From Eubacterium sp. (lineage in GTDB: Bacteria > Bacillota > Clostridia > Lachnospirales > Lachnospiraceae), in contig JAFVGA010000004.1 of NCBI GenBank assembly GCA_017475235.1, positions 1 to 64,000 on the forward strand: a stretch of DNA of 64,000 nt, written 5' to 3'. A program made the position numbers and the translations under genes. The notes beneath the pieces are model-generated. The model worked only from the letters and a program-made list of their open reading frames with translations. It did no database searches and was not told where the DNA came from. Of the stretch, positions 26,316 through 34,343 are shown one piece after another. The first letter of the stretch is position 1. Every line of letters begins with the position of its first letter.

Positions 26316-28016
26316 ATGTTAAAAGGTGTAGCTGCCTCCGAAGGAATCGGAATTGGCAAAGTAATGATTATTGAGGAGCATTCCTTAGACTATACACCAA
26401 AGGATGTATCTGACACAGATGTGGAAATCAAGCGCTATCAAGATGCGCTAGAGGATTTCTGCACGGAAACTGTGGAACAGGCTGAGGCTTTGAAAGAATC
26501 TGCCGGTGCAAAGGAAGCCGAGATTTTGGAAGGCCACATCCAGATGGCAAAAGATCCAATGATGGATGGCGAAGTAACTGGGATGATAAATGACGGTAAG
26601 TGCGCCGAAGAAGCTATAGATGTTACATATACAAAGTATATGGAAATGTTTTCGCAGATTCCTGATGAAATGATGAAGCAACGTGCGGCCGATGTTAAAG
26701 ACATCAAAACTGCAATGCTTGGCATTTTGCTAGGAATTAAGAGCGTGAAGATTAGCGATGCTCCTGCTGGCACTGTGGTAGTTGCGAACGAAGTCACACC
26801 ATCAATGACAGCCGGCATCAACAAAGACAACATCGTTGGCATTATCACTGAGACAGGAAGCCAAACATCTCACTCTGCTATTCTTGCTAGAGCGCTTGAA
26901 ATCCCAGCAGTACTCAGCGTGGAAAACGCTACTACTTCTGTGGCCGATGGCGACCAGGTGATTGTAGACGGCAGCGAGGGCGTGGTTATTGCAAACCCAT
27001 CAGACGATGAGGTTTCGGAATATACTGCGAAACGCGAGGAATATCTTAAAGAGAAGGCTGAGTTGGAGAACTTCCGCGGCCAACCTACAAAATCAGCTGA
27101 CGGCACAGAATACGAGTTGTTCTGTAACATCGGAAACCCAGAGGACGCCAAGAAAGCTATGGCAGCCGACGGCGAAGGTGTTGGATTATTCAGAACAGAG
27201 TTCCTATTTATGGACAGAGATGCTATTCCAACTGAGGACGAGCAATTTGAAGCATATCAACAAGCTGCTCTTACATTAAAGGGCAAAGGTTTAATTATTC
27301 GTACGCTCGATATCGGTGGCGACAAAGAAATCCCTTATCTTGGATTAGAAAAAGAAGAAAATCCATTTATGGGATTTAGAGCTATCAGATATTGTTTGAA
27401 GAATAAAGATATGTTCAAGAGCCAGATTAAGGCAATCCTACGTGCAAGTGCTTTTGGTGATGTGAGAATAATGTTCCCACTTATCACTGCTGTAGAGGAA
27501 CTTCGCGAGGGAAAAGCTTTGGTGGAAGAATGTAAAGCAGAACTTAAGGAAGCTGGAGTGGAGTTTAACGAGGACATCCCTGTGGGTGTTATGACAGAAA
27601 CTGCTGCTTCTGGTGTAATAGCAGATTTGCTTGCTAAGGAAGCTGATTTCTTCAGTATCGGAACAAATGACCTTACAGGTTACACAATGGCGGCTGACAG
27701 AGGAAATAGCGACGTGGCTTACCTCTACTCTCCATTCCAACCTAGTGTTCTAAGAATGATTAAGAGCATTATTGAGAACGGACGAGATGCAGGCATTCCA
27801 GTAGGAATGTGTGGTGAGGCTGCTGCTGATCCAAAAATGATTCCACTGCTCATTTCTTTCGGTTTAACAGAGTTTAGTGTTTCTGCTCCTTCAGTACTAA
27901 AGGTACGTGGAACAATCGCTAAATGGACGAAAGATGAAGCAGATAAGGTAGCTGACAAAGTCATGAGCATGACTACTGAAGCTGAAGTGTTAGAGTATTT
28001 AGACAGTGTAGTTTAA
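26316..28016 (+). CDS. ptsI: PTS enzyme I (phosphoenolpyruvate-protein phosphotransferase)
   Basis: 566 residues. The phosphorylated H186 sits in GSQTSHSAILAR. The PEP-binding barrel has GLFRTEFLF, GFRAIRYCL and the C-terminal GMCGEAAADP with the active-site Cys. It phosphorylates HPr with PEP. CGAGGTGA precedes the ATG. As the last gene of the fructose operon it ends at the symmetrical terminator 28034-28066. Confidence 0.96.
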   Translation: MLKGVAASEGIGIGKVMIIEEHSLDYTPKDVSDTDVEIKRYQDALEDFCTETVEQAEALKESAGAKEAEILEGHIQMAKDPMMDGEVTGMINDGKCAEEAIDVTYTKYMEMFSQIPDEMMKQRAADVKDIKTAMLGILLGIKSVKISDAPAGTVVVANEVTPSMTAGINKDNIVGIITETGSQTSHSAILARALEIPAVLSVENATTSVADGDQVIVDGSEGVVIANPSDDEVSEYTAKREEYLKEKAELENFRGQPTKSADGTEYELFCNIGNPEDAKKAMAADGEGVGLFRTEFLFMDRDAIPTEDEQFEAYQQAALTLKGKGLIIRTLDIGGDKEIPYLGLEKEENPFMGFRAIRYCLKNKDMFKSQIKAILRASAFGDVRIMFPLITAVEELREGKALVEECKAELKEAGVEFNEDIPVGVMTETAASGVIADLLAKEADFFSIGTNDLTGYTMAADRGNSDVAYLYSPFQPSVLRMIKSIIENGRDAGIPVGMCGEAAADPKMIPLLISFGLTEFSVSAPSVLKVRGTIAKWTKDEADKVADKVMSMTTEAEVLEYLDSVV

Positions 28017-28033
28017 TCTTTAATACGCATTAG

Positions 28034-28066
28034 AAAAAGCTGATTGGATTTTCCAATCAGCTTTTT
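28034..28066. terminator. Bidirectional terminator between ptsI and the convergent membrane gene
   Basis: A perfect 15-bp stem (28034-28048 with 28052-28066) and a 3-nt loop, with A and T runs on both sides. The two stop codons lie 17 and 3 nt away. Confidence 0.88.
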
Positions 28067-28068
28067 TA

Positions 28069-28662
28069 TTACTTTCTTTTTGTATATAATGCTGTCACAT
28101 AATAGAATCTGTGGTGGTCTTCATATGGAACCTTTTCTGCTATCACTTCATCGCTCTCTTTCACTGAAGAAAATTCCATTGGGCCACTTATAAAAACCTT
28201 ACCCACTACATTTTCATCCGTCTCAGCATCTTCCACCATTAAATACTTATATCTTACTTTGCCTCCGCCAAAGAATCCTGTCATTCCATCTCCAATATCT
28301 TCTCCTGCATTTTGAACCTCGGCTACTTTTATCTTCTTAAGAACTTTAAATCTATGAAATTCAATGTCCTTAACAGTAATCCGAGCATAAATCAACGGGA
28401 TAATTGATATTACATTTAACACGATGAAAATCAAAATGATTAACCACTGATCCGCAATAAATCTTGCCCACACATTATAAGTGTATCTATGGAACTGTCC
28501 AAAGTATTGGAATAGCATACACACTGCAAATCCAAGGAATATAATTGCAAATCGTATAAAGAACACTTTTCTATTATGAATAGAAAGATTCTTTCTGATT
28601 TCTTTTAATTCTTCTTCGTTTGGTTTTCTGTATTCTAGGTTTTTAATGTCAATGTTTGCCAT
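28069..28662 (-). CDS. Two-pass membrane protein of unknown function
   Basis: 197 residues. A charged head of about 30 residues is followed by two membrane segments (about 33-52 and 72-93) and a C-terminal domain of about 100 residues with beta character (FGGGKVRYKYLMVED, GKVFISGPMEF). No family is recognised. GAGG lies 7 nt before the ATG. It stands alone between two terminators. Confidence 0.75.
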   Translation of the reverse strand: MANIDIKNLEYRKPNEEELKEIRKNLSIHNRKVFFIRFAIIFLGFAVCMLFQYFGQFHRYTYNVWARFIADQWLIILIFIVLNVISIIPLIYARITVKDIEFHRFKVLKKIKVAEVQNAGEDIGDGMTGFFGGGKVRYKYLMVEDAETDENVVGKVFISGPMEFSSVKESDEVIAEKVPYEDHHRFYYVTALYTKRK

Positions 28663-28723
28663 AACTTACCTCTGCATTTTATTATAATGCATATATTTTG
28701 CCTTGGGAATGTTAAAATGACAT

Positions 28724-28756
28724 TATAAAAGCCGGCTATGTTAGCCGGCTTTTATA
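28724..28756 (-). terminator. Terminator of the Ltp-repeat gene
   Basis: A perfect 15-bp stem (28724-28738 with 28742-28756) with core AAAAGCCGGCTA and a TGT loop, 12 nt behind the stop codon. Confidence 0.85.
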
Positions 28757-28768
28757 AATACTAGTTAA

Positions 28769-29170
28769 TCACCTATATGCCTTCCTAACTCCGTACTTTG
28801 CTTGTTTTTTAGTAAAGCCTTCAAATCTTAGTTGATCATATAATCCTTTTTTAGAAAAACTCATCGAACGAAGATACTCTTTTGCTTTTTTGTATGCCTG
28901 CTTCTTCCAGTTAGCTCCACAATGTTTAACACCATATTTTGCTTGCTTTTTAGTAAAACCTTCAAATCTTAATTGATCATATAATCCTTTTTTAGAAAAA
29001 GCCATCGCTCTAAGATATTCTTTAGCTTTTTGTTTCGCCATTCTTTTACCATATGAAGCAGCCTTAACAGTTTTTGGTTGTTGAACCGCCTCTCCAACAG
29101 CATATGTTGCTCCAAAAGCAATTACAATAATTAATGCAACTGAAACTATTTTTTTAATTATTTGTTTCAT
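28769..29170 (-). CDS. Secreted protein with two Ltp-type repeats
   Basis: 133 residues. A signal peptide (about 1-38) ends VKAAS. The rest is two near-identical repeats, residues 47-81 and 94-128, each reading KAKEYLR-x-M-x-FSKKGLYD then QLRFEGFTKKQAKYGV. This is the Ltp domain (PF07553 as I recall), named from a Streptococcus phage lipoprotein that blocks DNA entry. Unlike that protein, no lipobox Cys is present, so it is probably free or wall-bound. AAGGAGGAG precedes the ATG, and a strong promoter lies at 29211-29239. No phage genes are nearby. Confidence 0.85.
   Translation of the reverse strand: MKQIIKKIVSVALIIVIAFGATYAVGEAVQQPKTVKAASYGKRMAKQKAKEYLRAMAFSKKGLYDQLRFEGFTKKQAKYGVKHCGANWKKQAYKKAKEYLRSMSFSKKGLYDQLRFEGFTKKQAKYGVRKAYR
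28787..29032 (-). repeat. Two tandem 105-nt coding repeats in the Ltp gene
   Basis: The nucleotide blocks 28928-29032 and 28787-28891 are nearly identical with a 141-nt period, indicating a recent in-gene duplication. Confidence 0.8.
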
Positions 29171-29210
29171 AATAACTCCTCCTTTTTATCCGAACCATTT
29201 TCTATATATC

Positions 29211-29239
29211 ATTTTAATATAATATTTTTATCATATCAA
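29211..29239 (-). promoter_or_regulatory. Promoter of the Ltp-repeat gene
   Basis: TTGATA, 17-nt spacer, TAAAAT on the minus strand, 40 nt before the ATG. Confidence 0.65.
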
Positions 29240-29258
29240 GAGACATAATAATTTGTAA

Positions 29259-29288
29259 AAAAGAGCACATCATATGATGTACTCTTTT
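29259..29288 (-). terminator. Terminator behind the GH64 gene and its remnant
   Basis: A near-perfect palindrome: AAAAGAG and ACATCAT arms around ATGATGT and CTCTTTT, with T-runs on both flanks. It lies 7 nt after the remnant's own stop codon. Confidence 0.8.
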
Positions 29289-29294
29289 ATTAAT

Positions 29295-29399
29295 TTATTT
29301 CTTCACACTACCCTTACTGTAATACTTCTTCTTTCCAACCTTTACGAAAGCCTTAACTTTGAAGTAATACTTCTTTCCAACTTTCTTGGTATACTTTGT
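29295..29399 (-). pseudogene. 3' remnant of a fibronectin-type III-like domain, in frame behind the GH64 stop
   Basis: Directly after the TAG of the GH64 gene the same frame stays open for 34 codons and ends in TAA, just before the terminator. The codons read KYTKKVGKKYYFKVKAF and then KVGKKKYYSKGSVKK, the typical last strands of FnIII-like repeats in secreted clostridial proteins. It has no start codon or ribosome site. Either a domain deletion left this tail behind or the TAG is a nonsense change in a longer protein. Confidence 0.6.
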
Positions 29400-32258
29400 C
29401 TACCATTTTAAATCAATAGTAAATCGCTCTGCATTTCCACACTCAACCAAAGTACTTTGATCAAATACATCGTCGTAGCAGAAGCCGTATGCTCTGTTAC
29501 TTACCGAGATTGGGTGGAAGAATGCTGCGTATTCGTTGCAGATTTCTCCTGTCTTGTAGTATGTCTCTGGCTTGCTCCAATTCTCTGGAGTCATAGCCAC
29601 ACCTCTAGTAAATGCTGCACAGAGTTGTGCTTCTATTGCTAATTCAACGCTAGCATTTTGTGGATTGTTTTCATTTTCCGAGCTGATTCTGTTAAATGCT
29701 CCTCTTCCCTCTAGCACATCCTGTGTACTTGGTTTGTCGATGTAATACTTGTTATTGAATATAATTCTGTTTCCTGAAACTCTACCCGTGAATGTTCCAG
29801 TCTCTGAAGAGAACGTCAAATCTTGACTCTCATATTTGCTCCAGAATCTATTGATGTAATCATCATAGTAGTTTCCGTATTGTTTGCCCTCGCCAAAGGT
29901 CATCTTGGCTGGACACATAATTCTCTCATCCGTGATCAATGTCTTAAATGGAGCGGAAACTGTATTTCTAAATAACTCAAATGTTTCTGATCGAGTCTTC
30001 ATATCACCTACGCATCTATCGTACGCACCATACTCGTCAGTAAGTCTTGCAATCATTGGGAAACTGAAGAAGTCTACTCTTGTAACGTTTCCGTGGAACG
30101 TGATCGAATCATTAACTGACTCAGTAGTGAACTCTAGATACTCAAACAATGTATGCGCGTTGGCATCACTTGAATTGTTTGTGTCTGGTCCTGCGTATCC
30201 AACGTCCTGTCCTGAACCATTAAATGTGATATAAACTGGCTCGCCGTAGCTTAGATACATTCTCCCCGACTCTATGGCTGGAAGCTGAACTGATTTATTC
30301 TGCGCCAAAGTATGCACAATCTTTGCTGCGTACTGTCTGCCGCCAATAGTTCCATCGTTATCTGCAGCGCTTGCTTCTACTAAGTTTCCGTCGGCTGTTA
30401 AATAAGCCATTCTATGTGTTTGTGGATTACGTCCCACAATTATCCAATAAATCTGATCGTTAGAATACTGTCCATTAGTCTTGTTGTTAAGCTGAAGAAT
30501 CATCTTGCCATCTTCCTTCTGGATTGAATCATCTATTTCTGGCATCAATTCTTCAGGAATAGCTGTTGTTTGAACTTCTGTCTCAGCAGTTCCTTGAACA
30601 TTTACTACCTGTGAAGTTCTCTCCGACTCTGTCTTTGCCTTGGAATTAACTGTAGCCACTGAAATTGTATGCTCACCCTCAGTTGATACAGGGATTCTGA
30701 ACTCTTGTGCTGTAACTTTTGTTCTAACTCTATTTCCATCAATATATAAGTTATAACAGTTTATTTCTCCTGCACCCCAAACCACTCTAATAATTCCAGC
30801 ATCTGGATTTTCAGTCACCAAACCAAATGGTTTTGGAAGTGATGGGTCTACTACAAAGTCCTCAGAAGGTTTTGTAGTTGGCTTCACTGTAGTAGGTGCT
30901 ACTGTGGTAGTTGGTTTAACTGTAGTTGTTGGTGCAACTGTTGTGGTAGTTGTGGCTGAAGTTGTAGTTTGATCTTCCTTGCTATAATCTGCGGATATTC
31001 CAGTAACCTTTGTTCCATCCAATGTCACAAAGTATGGAGTTACATTCCAAGTTGAACCAACATTTGGATCCATATTTCTAACTGTGTAAATAAAGAAATA
31101 TTTTGAGTCGTCGCAGAAGACACTCGGTTTCTTAGTCTGTCCACCTGCAATAATTGAACTATAAACCTTTGTCGTTTCCTTATCTTTCTCTGTAATTATT
31201 CTATTTCCATAAGTTCCTGTGAAAATAAATCCAGCATTCTTATATTGAATAGAATCAACTGTACTTACAAATCTAATTGCGGTATTGTCATCTGACTTCT
31301 GGAATTTTACTGTCAAAACATTCTCATCAATAAACTTCGCATAAGCCATTCCTGTAGTTTCCATATATGGAGTCTTAAACTCGCTATCTTCAAACCATCC
31401 TGCAAATACTTTTCCGCTCTTTGTAGGATATGTGTTATTTGCCTTGTATGGTGTAACATCCATACGCTCGTCTTGCGATCCATCCACGTTCTTAATCTGA
31501 ACATAAGATGTCTCATCTCCGTGAACAAGTTCAACTTCATTTATATATTTCGTCATCGCCGAAAGGTACACGCATGCTCCAGCTCCCTGGATAGCGCCCA
31601 CGTTTCCTGTCTGACCATTTACTCTAATTTCTGTGATGGCAGATCCAGTCGACATATAGATTCCGTCTTCTTCGGCGAAGCCTGGGTGTTGAACACTCAC
31701 TACTTCGTTAATACCTCTCCAAGTAGTCTTTGTGTAGAACCACTTGTCGTTTCCGCCTGTAATCGAAATCCAAGTCTGCTCCGAAGTAGTGGTAGGCACT
31801 TGAGTCTGTGTTGGAGCCTGAGAACTAGTTTCCCCAGTTGGCTCCTCAGTTCCATCAGCGTAGTAAACGTAGCAAATGCTAGCATTTCCGCCCTGTGTAA
31901 CAGTAAACTCAGTCACTTTCTTAGTGAAGTTTTCAAGATGTATAATGATACCATTATTTTGAATATCATATCCGCTCAAAGAACATTCGCTGATACCTCC
32001 AGGAAACGTAACATAAAAACCTGGCTTGCTTGCAAAGTCCGGCTTTTGAATGTTAACTAAACTTCCGTCTTCAGAATAGAACTTATATTTATTTGAATAG
32101 GCTCCACCGCCTGCGCCGTCTCCAGCCCAATCAATTGTGCTCCAGTCTGGCTCTGCTGCTTTAACATGGCCTGAAGGCACAAAAACAAAACTAGCTATAG
32201 CAATTGCTAGTGCGCAAACAACTGAAATAATCTTTGCGTAGAATCTTGGTAGTCTCAT
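29400..32258 (-). CDS. Secreted GH64 beta-1,3-glucanase with tandem N-terminal domains
   Basis: 952 residues. Signal peptide 1-36 (ending VKAAE). Residues about 37-140 and 160-290 are two copies of a beta domain (IQKPDFASKPGFYV; VQHPGFAEEDGIYM). An InlB-like YPTKSGKVFAGWFED piece and an IRFVSTVDS module follow. A Thr-rich linker (about 440-475) and an FnIII-like domain (about 485-575) lead to the GH64 thaumatin-like catalytic domain (about 600-952), with EYLEFT, NVTRVDFFSFP and the ending SNRAYGFCYDDVFDQST. It probably cleaves beta-1,3-glucan. The start at 32258 has AGGAGG; the frame extends 32 codons further upstream without support. Confidence 0.82.
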   Translation of the reverse strand: MRLPRFYAKIISVVCALAIAIASFVFVPSGHVKAAEPDWSTIDWAGDGAGGGAYSNKYKFYSEDGSLVNIQKPDFASKPGFYVTFPGGISECSLSGYDIQNNGIIIHLENFTKKVTEFTVTQGGNASICYVYYADGTEEPTGETSSQAPTQTQVPTTTSEQTWISITGGNDKWFYTKTTWRGINEVVSVQHPGFAEEDGIYMSTGSAITEIRVNGQTGNVGAIQGAGACVYLSAMTKYINEVELVHGDETSYVQIKNVDGSQDERMDVTPYKANNTYPTKSGKVFAGWFEDSEFKTPYMETTGMAYAKFIDENVLTVKFQKSDDNTAIRFVSTVDSIQYKNAGFIFTGTYGNRIITEKDKETTKVYSSIIAGGQTKKPSVFCDDSKYFFIYTVRNMDPNVGSTWNVTPYFVTLDGTKVTGISADYSKEDQTTTSATTTTTVAPTTTVKPTTTVAPTTVKPTTKPSEDFVVDPSLPKPFGLVTENPDAGIIRVVWGAGEINCYNLYIDGNRVRTKVTAQEFRIPVSTEGEHTISVATVNSKAKTESERTSQVVNVQGTAETEVQTTAIPEELMPEIDDSIQKEDGKMILQLNNKTNGQYSNDQIYWIIVGRNPQTHRMAYLTADGNLVEASAADNDGTIGGRQYAAKIVHTLAQNKSVQLPAIESGRMYLSYGEPVYITFNGSGQDVGYAGPDTNNSSDANAHTLFEYLEFTTESVNDSITFHGNVTRVDFFSFPMIARLTDEYGAYDRCVGDMKTRSETFELFRNTVSAPFKTLITDERIMCPAKMTFGEGKQYGNYYDDYINRFWSKYESQDLTFSSETGTFTGRVSGNRIIFNNKYYIDKPSTQDVLEGRGAFNRISSENENNPQNASVELAIEAQLCAAFTRGVAMTPENWSKPETYYKTGEICNEYAAFFHPISVSNRAYGFCYDDVFDQSTLVECGNAERFTIDLKW

Positions 32259-32412
32259 AATAGTTTTTCCTCCTAGTCTCACTTCCCCATTAAAATGTTT
32301 CCGAACTTCTAATGATAATATACTAACATAAAAAATGTAGGAAAAATATAGCAAAAGTAATATGAAATACTTGTGGAAATATATACACCAAACGCTGTTT
32401 TTGCTCTTTTTC

Positions 32413-32441
32413 TTGATAAAATCACCTATTCACATTAAAAT
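32413..32441 (+). promoter_or_regulatory. Promoter of the AEC transporter gene, placed for a leaderless mRNA
   Basis: TTGATA, 17-nt spacer, TAAAAT, then only 7 nt to the ATG at 32449. Transcription would start at or next to the A of the start codon. Confidence 0.65.
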
Positions 32442-32448
32442 ACTACGT

Positions 32449-33447
32449 ATGAATAATTTTGATATGTCAGTATTAATAACGCAATTAATCCAGCTATTTC
32501 TTGTAATGGCTGTTGGCTATATTGCGTTCAAAGCAAAAATTATAAATCATACAGTGTGCAAGCACTTATCAACATTCGTGCTTGAAATAACTATGCCAAT
32601 CATGATCATAGATGCGGTGCTAAGCCTAGATAATACTCAGAAGCCTGGTACTTCCACTATTGTCACTTTATTTGTCGCATCTATTTTATTCTATGTAGTT
32701 ATGCCAATCATTGCTTTTGTCGTTGTGAAGCTTTTGGCGAAGACTATTCACATCAAAAAATACCGTGAAGGTTTGTACATGTTAATGATGGTGTTCGGCA
32801 ACGTCGGCTTTATGGGATTCCCAATTCTTAAAGCTGCCTGCGGATCAAACGGAGAACTTGCGGTCTTCTACGCAGCCATTCTAAACATTTTCTTTAACAT
32901 TGCATTCTTTACATACGGTATTATGATTGTGGGATATGGCACTGAGGCTCAGGGAAAGATCTCGTGGAAGAAATTTATTAGCCCTGGTATGATTTCATCC
33001 TTTGTTGGAATCGCGCTTTACGCATTCGGAATTCACTATCCAGCCACCGGCAAAGGAAATATGGTAACTGATGTGATCGAGGGGTTGTTTGGAACAATTG
33101 GAGATCTAACACCACCTCTCGCTATGATTATAGTCGGTGCTACTTTGGCAAGTGTTGCATTAAAGGAAGTGTTTAGTGAATGGAGAATATATGTTTTTAT
33201 TTTCATAAGACAGATTATAATTCCACTATTATTATTCCCAGTATTTAAGATTTTTATTAAAGATAGTTTGCTAAGCACTGTATTATTTATTGAGTTTTTG
33301 ATGCCAATAGCAAACAGTGCCACTATTGTGGCAAATGAATATGACCTAGACAGCAGGTTTACTGCAAAGGCCATTTTTATTTCAACTTTAGCTTCGATTG
33401 TTGCGATACCACTTATACTGTGGCTGACAAGTTTTTATCCAATATAA
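32449..33447 (+). CDS. AEC-family transporter (auxin efflux carrier type)
   Basis: About 332 residues with ten hydrophobic segments. The family's repeated half-structure is visible: LFLVMAVGYIAFKAKII at the start, the discontinuous helix with FGNVGFMGFPI, and the second-half copy PIANSATIVANEY. Substrates of bacterial members include malate and other organic acids; the substrate here is unknown. The frame is open from 32362, but the extra 29 codons look non-coding, contain the promoter, and have no ribosome site. The start at 32449 follows a near-consensus -10 by 7 nt, so the mRNA is probably leaderless. Confidence 0.85.
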   Translation: MNNFDMSVLITQLIQLFLVMAVGYIAFKAKIINHTVCKHLSTFVLEITMPIMIIDAVLSLDNTQKPGTSTIVTLFVASILFYVVMPIIAFVVVKLLAKTIHIKKYREGLYMLMMVFGNVGFMGFPILKAACGSNGELAVFYAAILNIFFNIAFFTYGIMIVGYGTEAQGKISWKKFISPGMISSFVGIALYAFGIHYPATGKGNMVTDVIEGLFGTIGDLTPPLAMIIVGATLASVALKEVFSEWRIYVFIFIRQIIIPLLLFPVFKIFIKDSLLSTVLFIEFLMPIANSATIVANEYDLDSRFTAKAIFISTLASIVAIPLILWLTSFYPI

Positions 33448-33469
33448 AGAGGTCTCGCCTCGGCTTTAC

Positions 33470-33517
33470 TTAGCTCGAACGAGCAAAGCTCGTTCTCGCT
33501 ATTTGGCTTCGCCAAAT
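33470..33517 (+). repeat. Composite 3'-UTR element, copy 1
   Basis: Two adjacent hairpins behind the AEC stop: GAACGAGC-AAA-GCTCGTTC, then TCGCT, then ATTTGGCTTCGCCAAAT. A matching element in the same orientation relative to its gene follows lysS at 35774-35820. Confidence 0.65.
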
Positions 33518-33525
33518 ACATCACT

Positions 33526-33573
33526 AAAAAAGAAATGGAAAAACAAATAAATTTGTTTTTCCATTTCTTTTTT
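33526..33573. terminator. Bidirectional terminator between the AEC gene and the ABC permease gene
   Basis: A perfect 23-bp stem (33526-33548 with 33551-33573) with a 2-nt loop and A/T tracts at both ends, between convergent genes. Confidence 0.88.
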
Positions 33574-33593
33574 ACTGCTGAACTCGCCTCAGC

Positions 33594-34343
33594 TTATTTA
33601 AATTCCTTTCTTTTAAACAACATATATCCACCTTGAAGGGCAAGTAACGCTACGATAATTCCAACTCCGCACCATATCAGTTCGCCCTTATCTATATATT
33701 TGCCTATAACGAGTCCATCTTTCGACAAAGTACTCTTTACGTAAGCACTGCTTGATACCAAGCACGCTGCTGATATTCTTTCAGCAACTTTATCCGAAAT
33801 ACCAGGAACAAATATTCCAACCATACCTAAGAACATAGATAATAGTATTCCATATCCAAATGATGCAAGTAACGATAAAGCATCTGATGTTATCAACATA
33901 CAAATGATGAAGATAATTCCAAACATACAGAATTGTCTTACCATATCAACCAATTCAGCTTTCCAGAAGAATTTCTTTGCAAAGTCGTGTTTTATTAGCA
34001 AATAAATTATCTGCATAGCCTTTTCAATAAGAATAAACATAAAAGCTACAATCATAGTAACTATTAACTTTCCAGTATAAATCTGCGAACGTGTAAAGCC
34101 ACTTCCAATCAAATTTTTCATTGTGTTGAACTTGTACTCTTTGTGAGTCACGTCAGAAACCAAAATGATAACTAGGAATGGGTGGAAAAATTCAATCAAA
34201 ATAATCGTAATATCCACTTTTCCATGTGTAAGGAAATTAACAACAATTCCAAGAATGAATGCTGCTGTTAGGATACTTAGTAAAACATAAAGTTTTGGTT
34301 TTCTATAAACTATGTTTAATTCCGCTTTTAAAAACCTACCCAT
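33594..34343 (-). CDS. ABC-2 type transporter permease
   Basis: 249 residues with six hydrophobic segments (about 18-38, 52-70, 100-120, 140-165, 170-195, 222-242), the layout of permeases paired with BcrA-type ATPases. AAAGGAGG lies 5 nt before the ATG, and the start overlaps the end of the ATPase-fusion gene by 8 nt, so the two proteins are made together. The transported substrate is unknown; relatives export peptide antibiotics such as bacitracin. Confidence 0.86.
   Translation of the reverse strand: MGRFLKAELNIVYRKPKLYVLLSILTAAFILGIVVNFLTHGKVDITIILIEFFHPFLVIILVSDVTHKEYKFNTMKNLIGSGFTRSQIYTGKLIVTMIVAFMFILIEKAMQIIYLLIKHDFAKKFFWKAELVDMVRQFCMFGIIFIICMLITSDALSLLASFGYGILLSMFLGMVGIFVPGISDKVAERISAACLVSSSAYVKSTLSKDGLVIGKYIDKGELIWCGVGIIVALLALQGGYMLFKRKEFK

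Noticed and set aside
28787..29032. Repeats resembling a small CRISPR-like or satellite array
   Set aside because: They are two in-frame coding repeats of the Ltp protein, with no spacer structure.
28769..29170. Prophage remnant
   Set aside because: No integrase, attachment site or other phage gene is nearby; the Ltp repeat alone is not enough.
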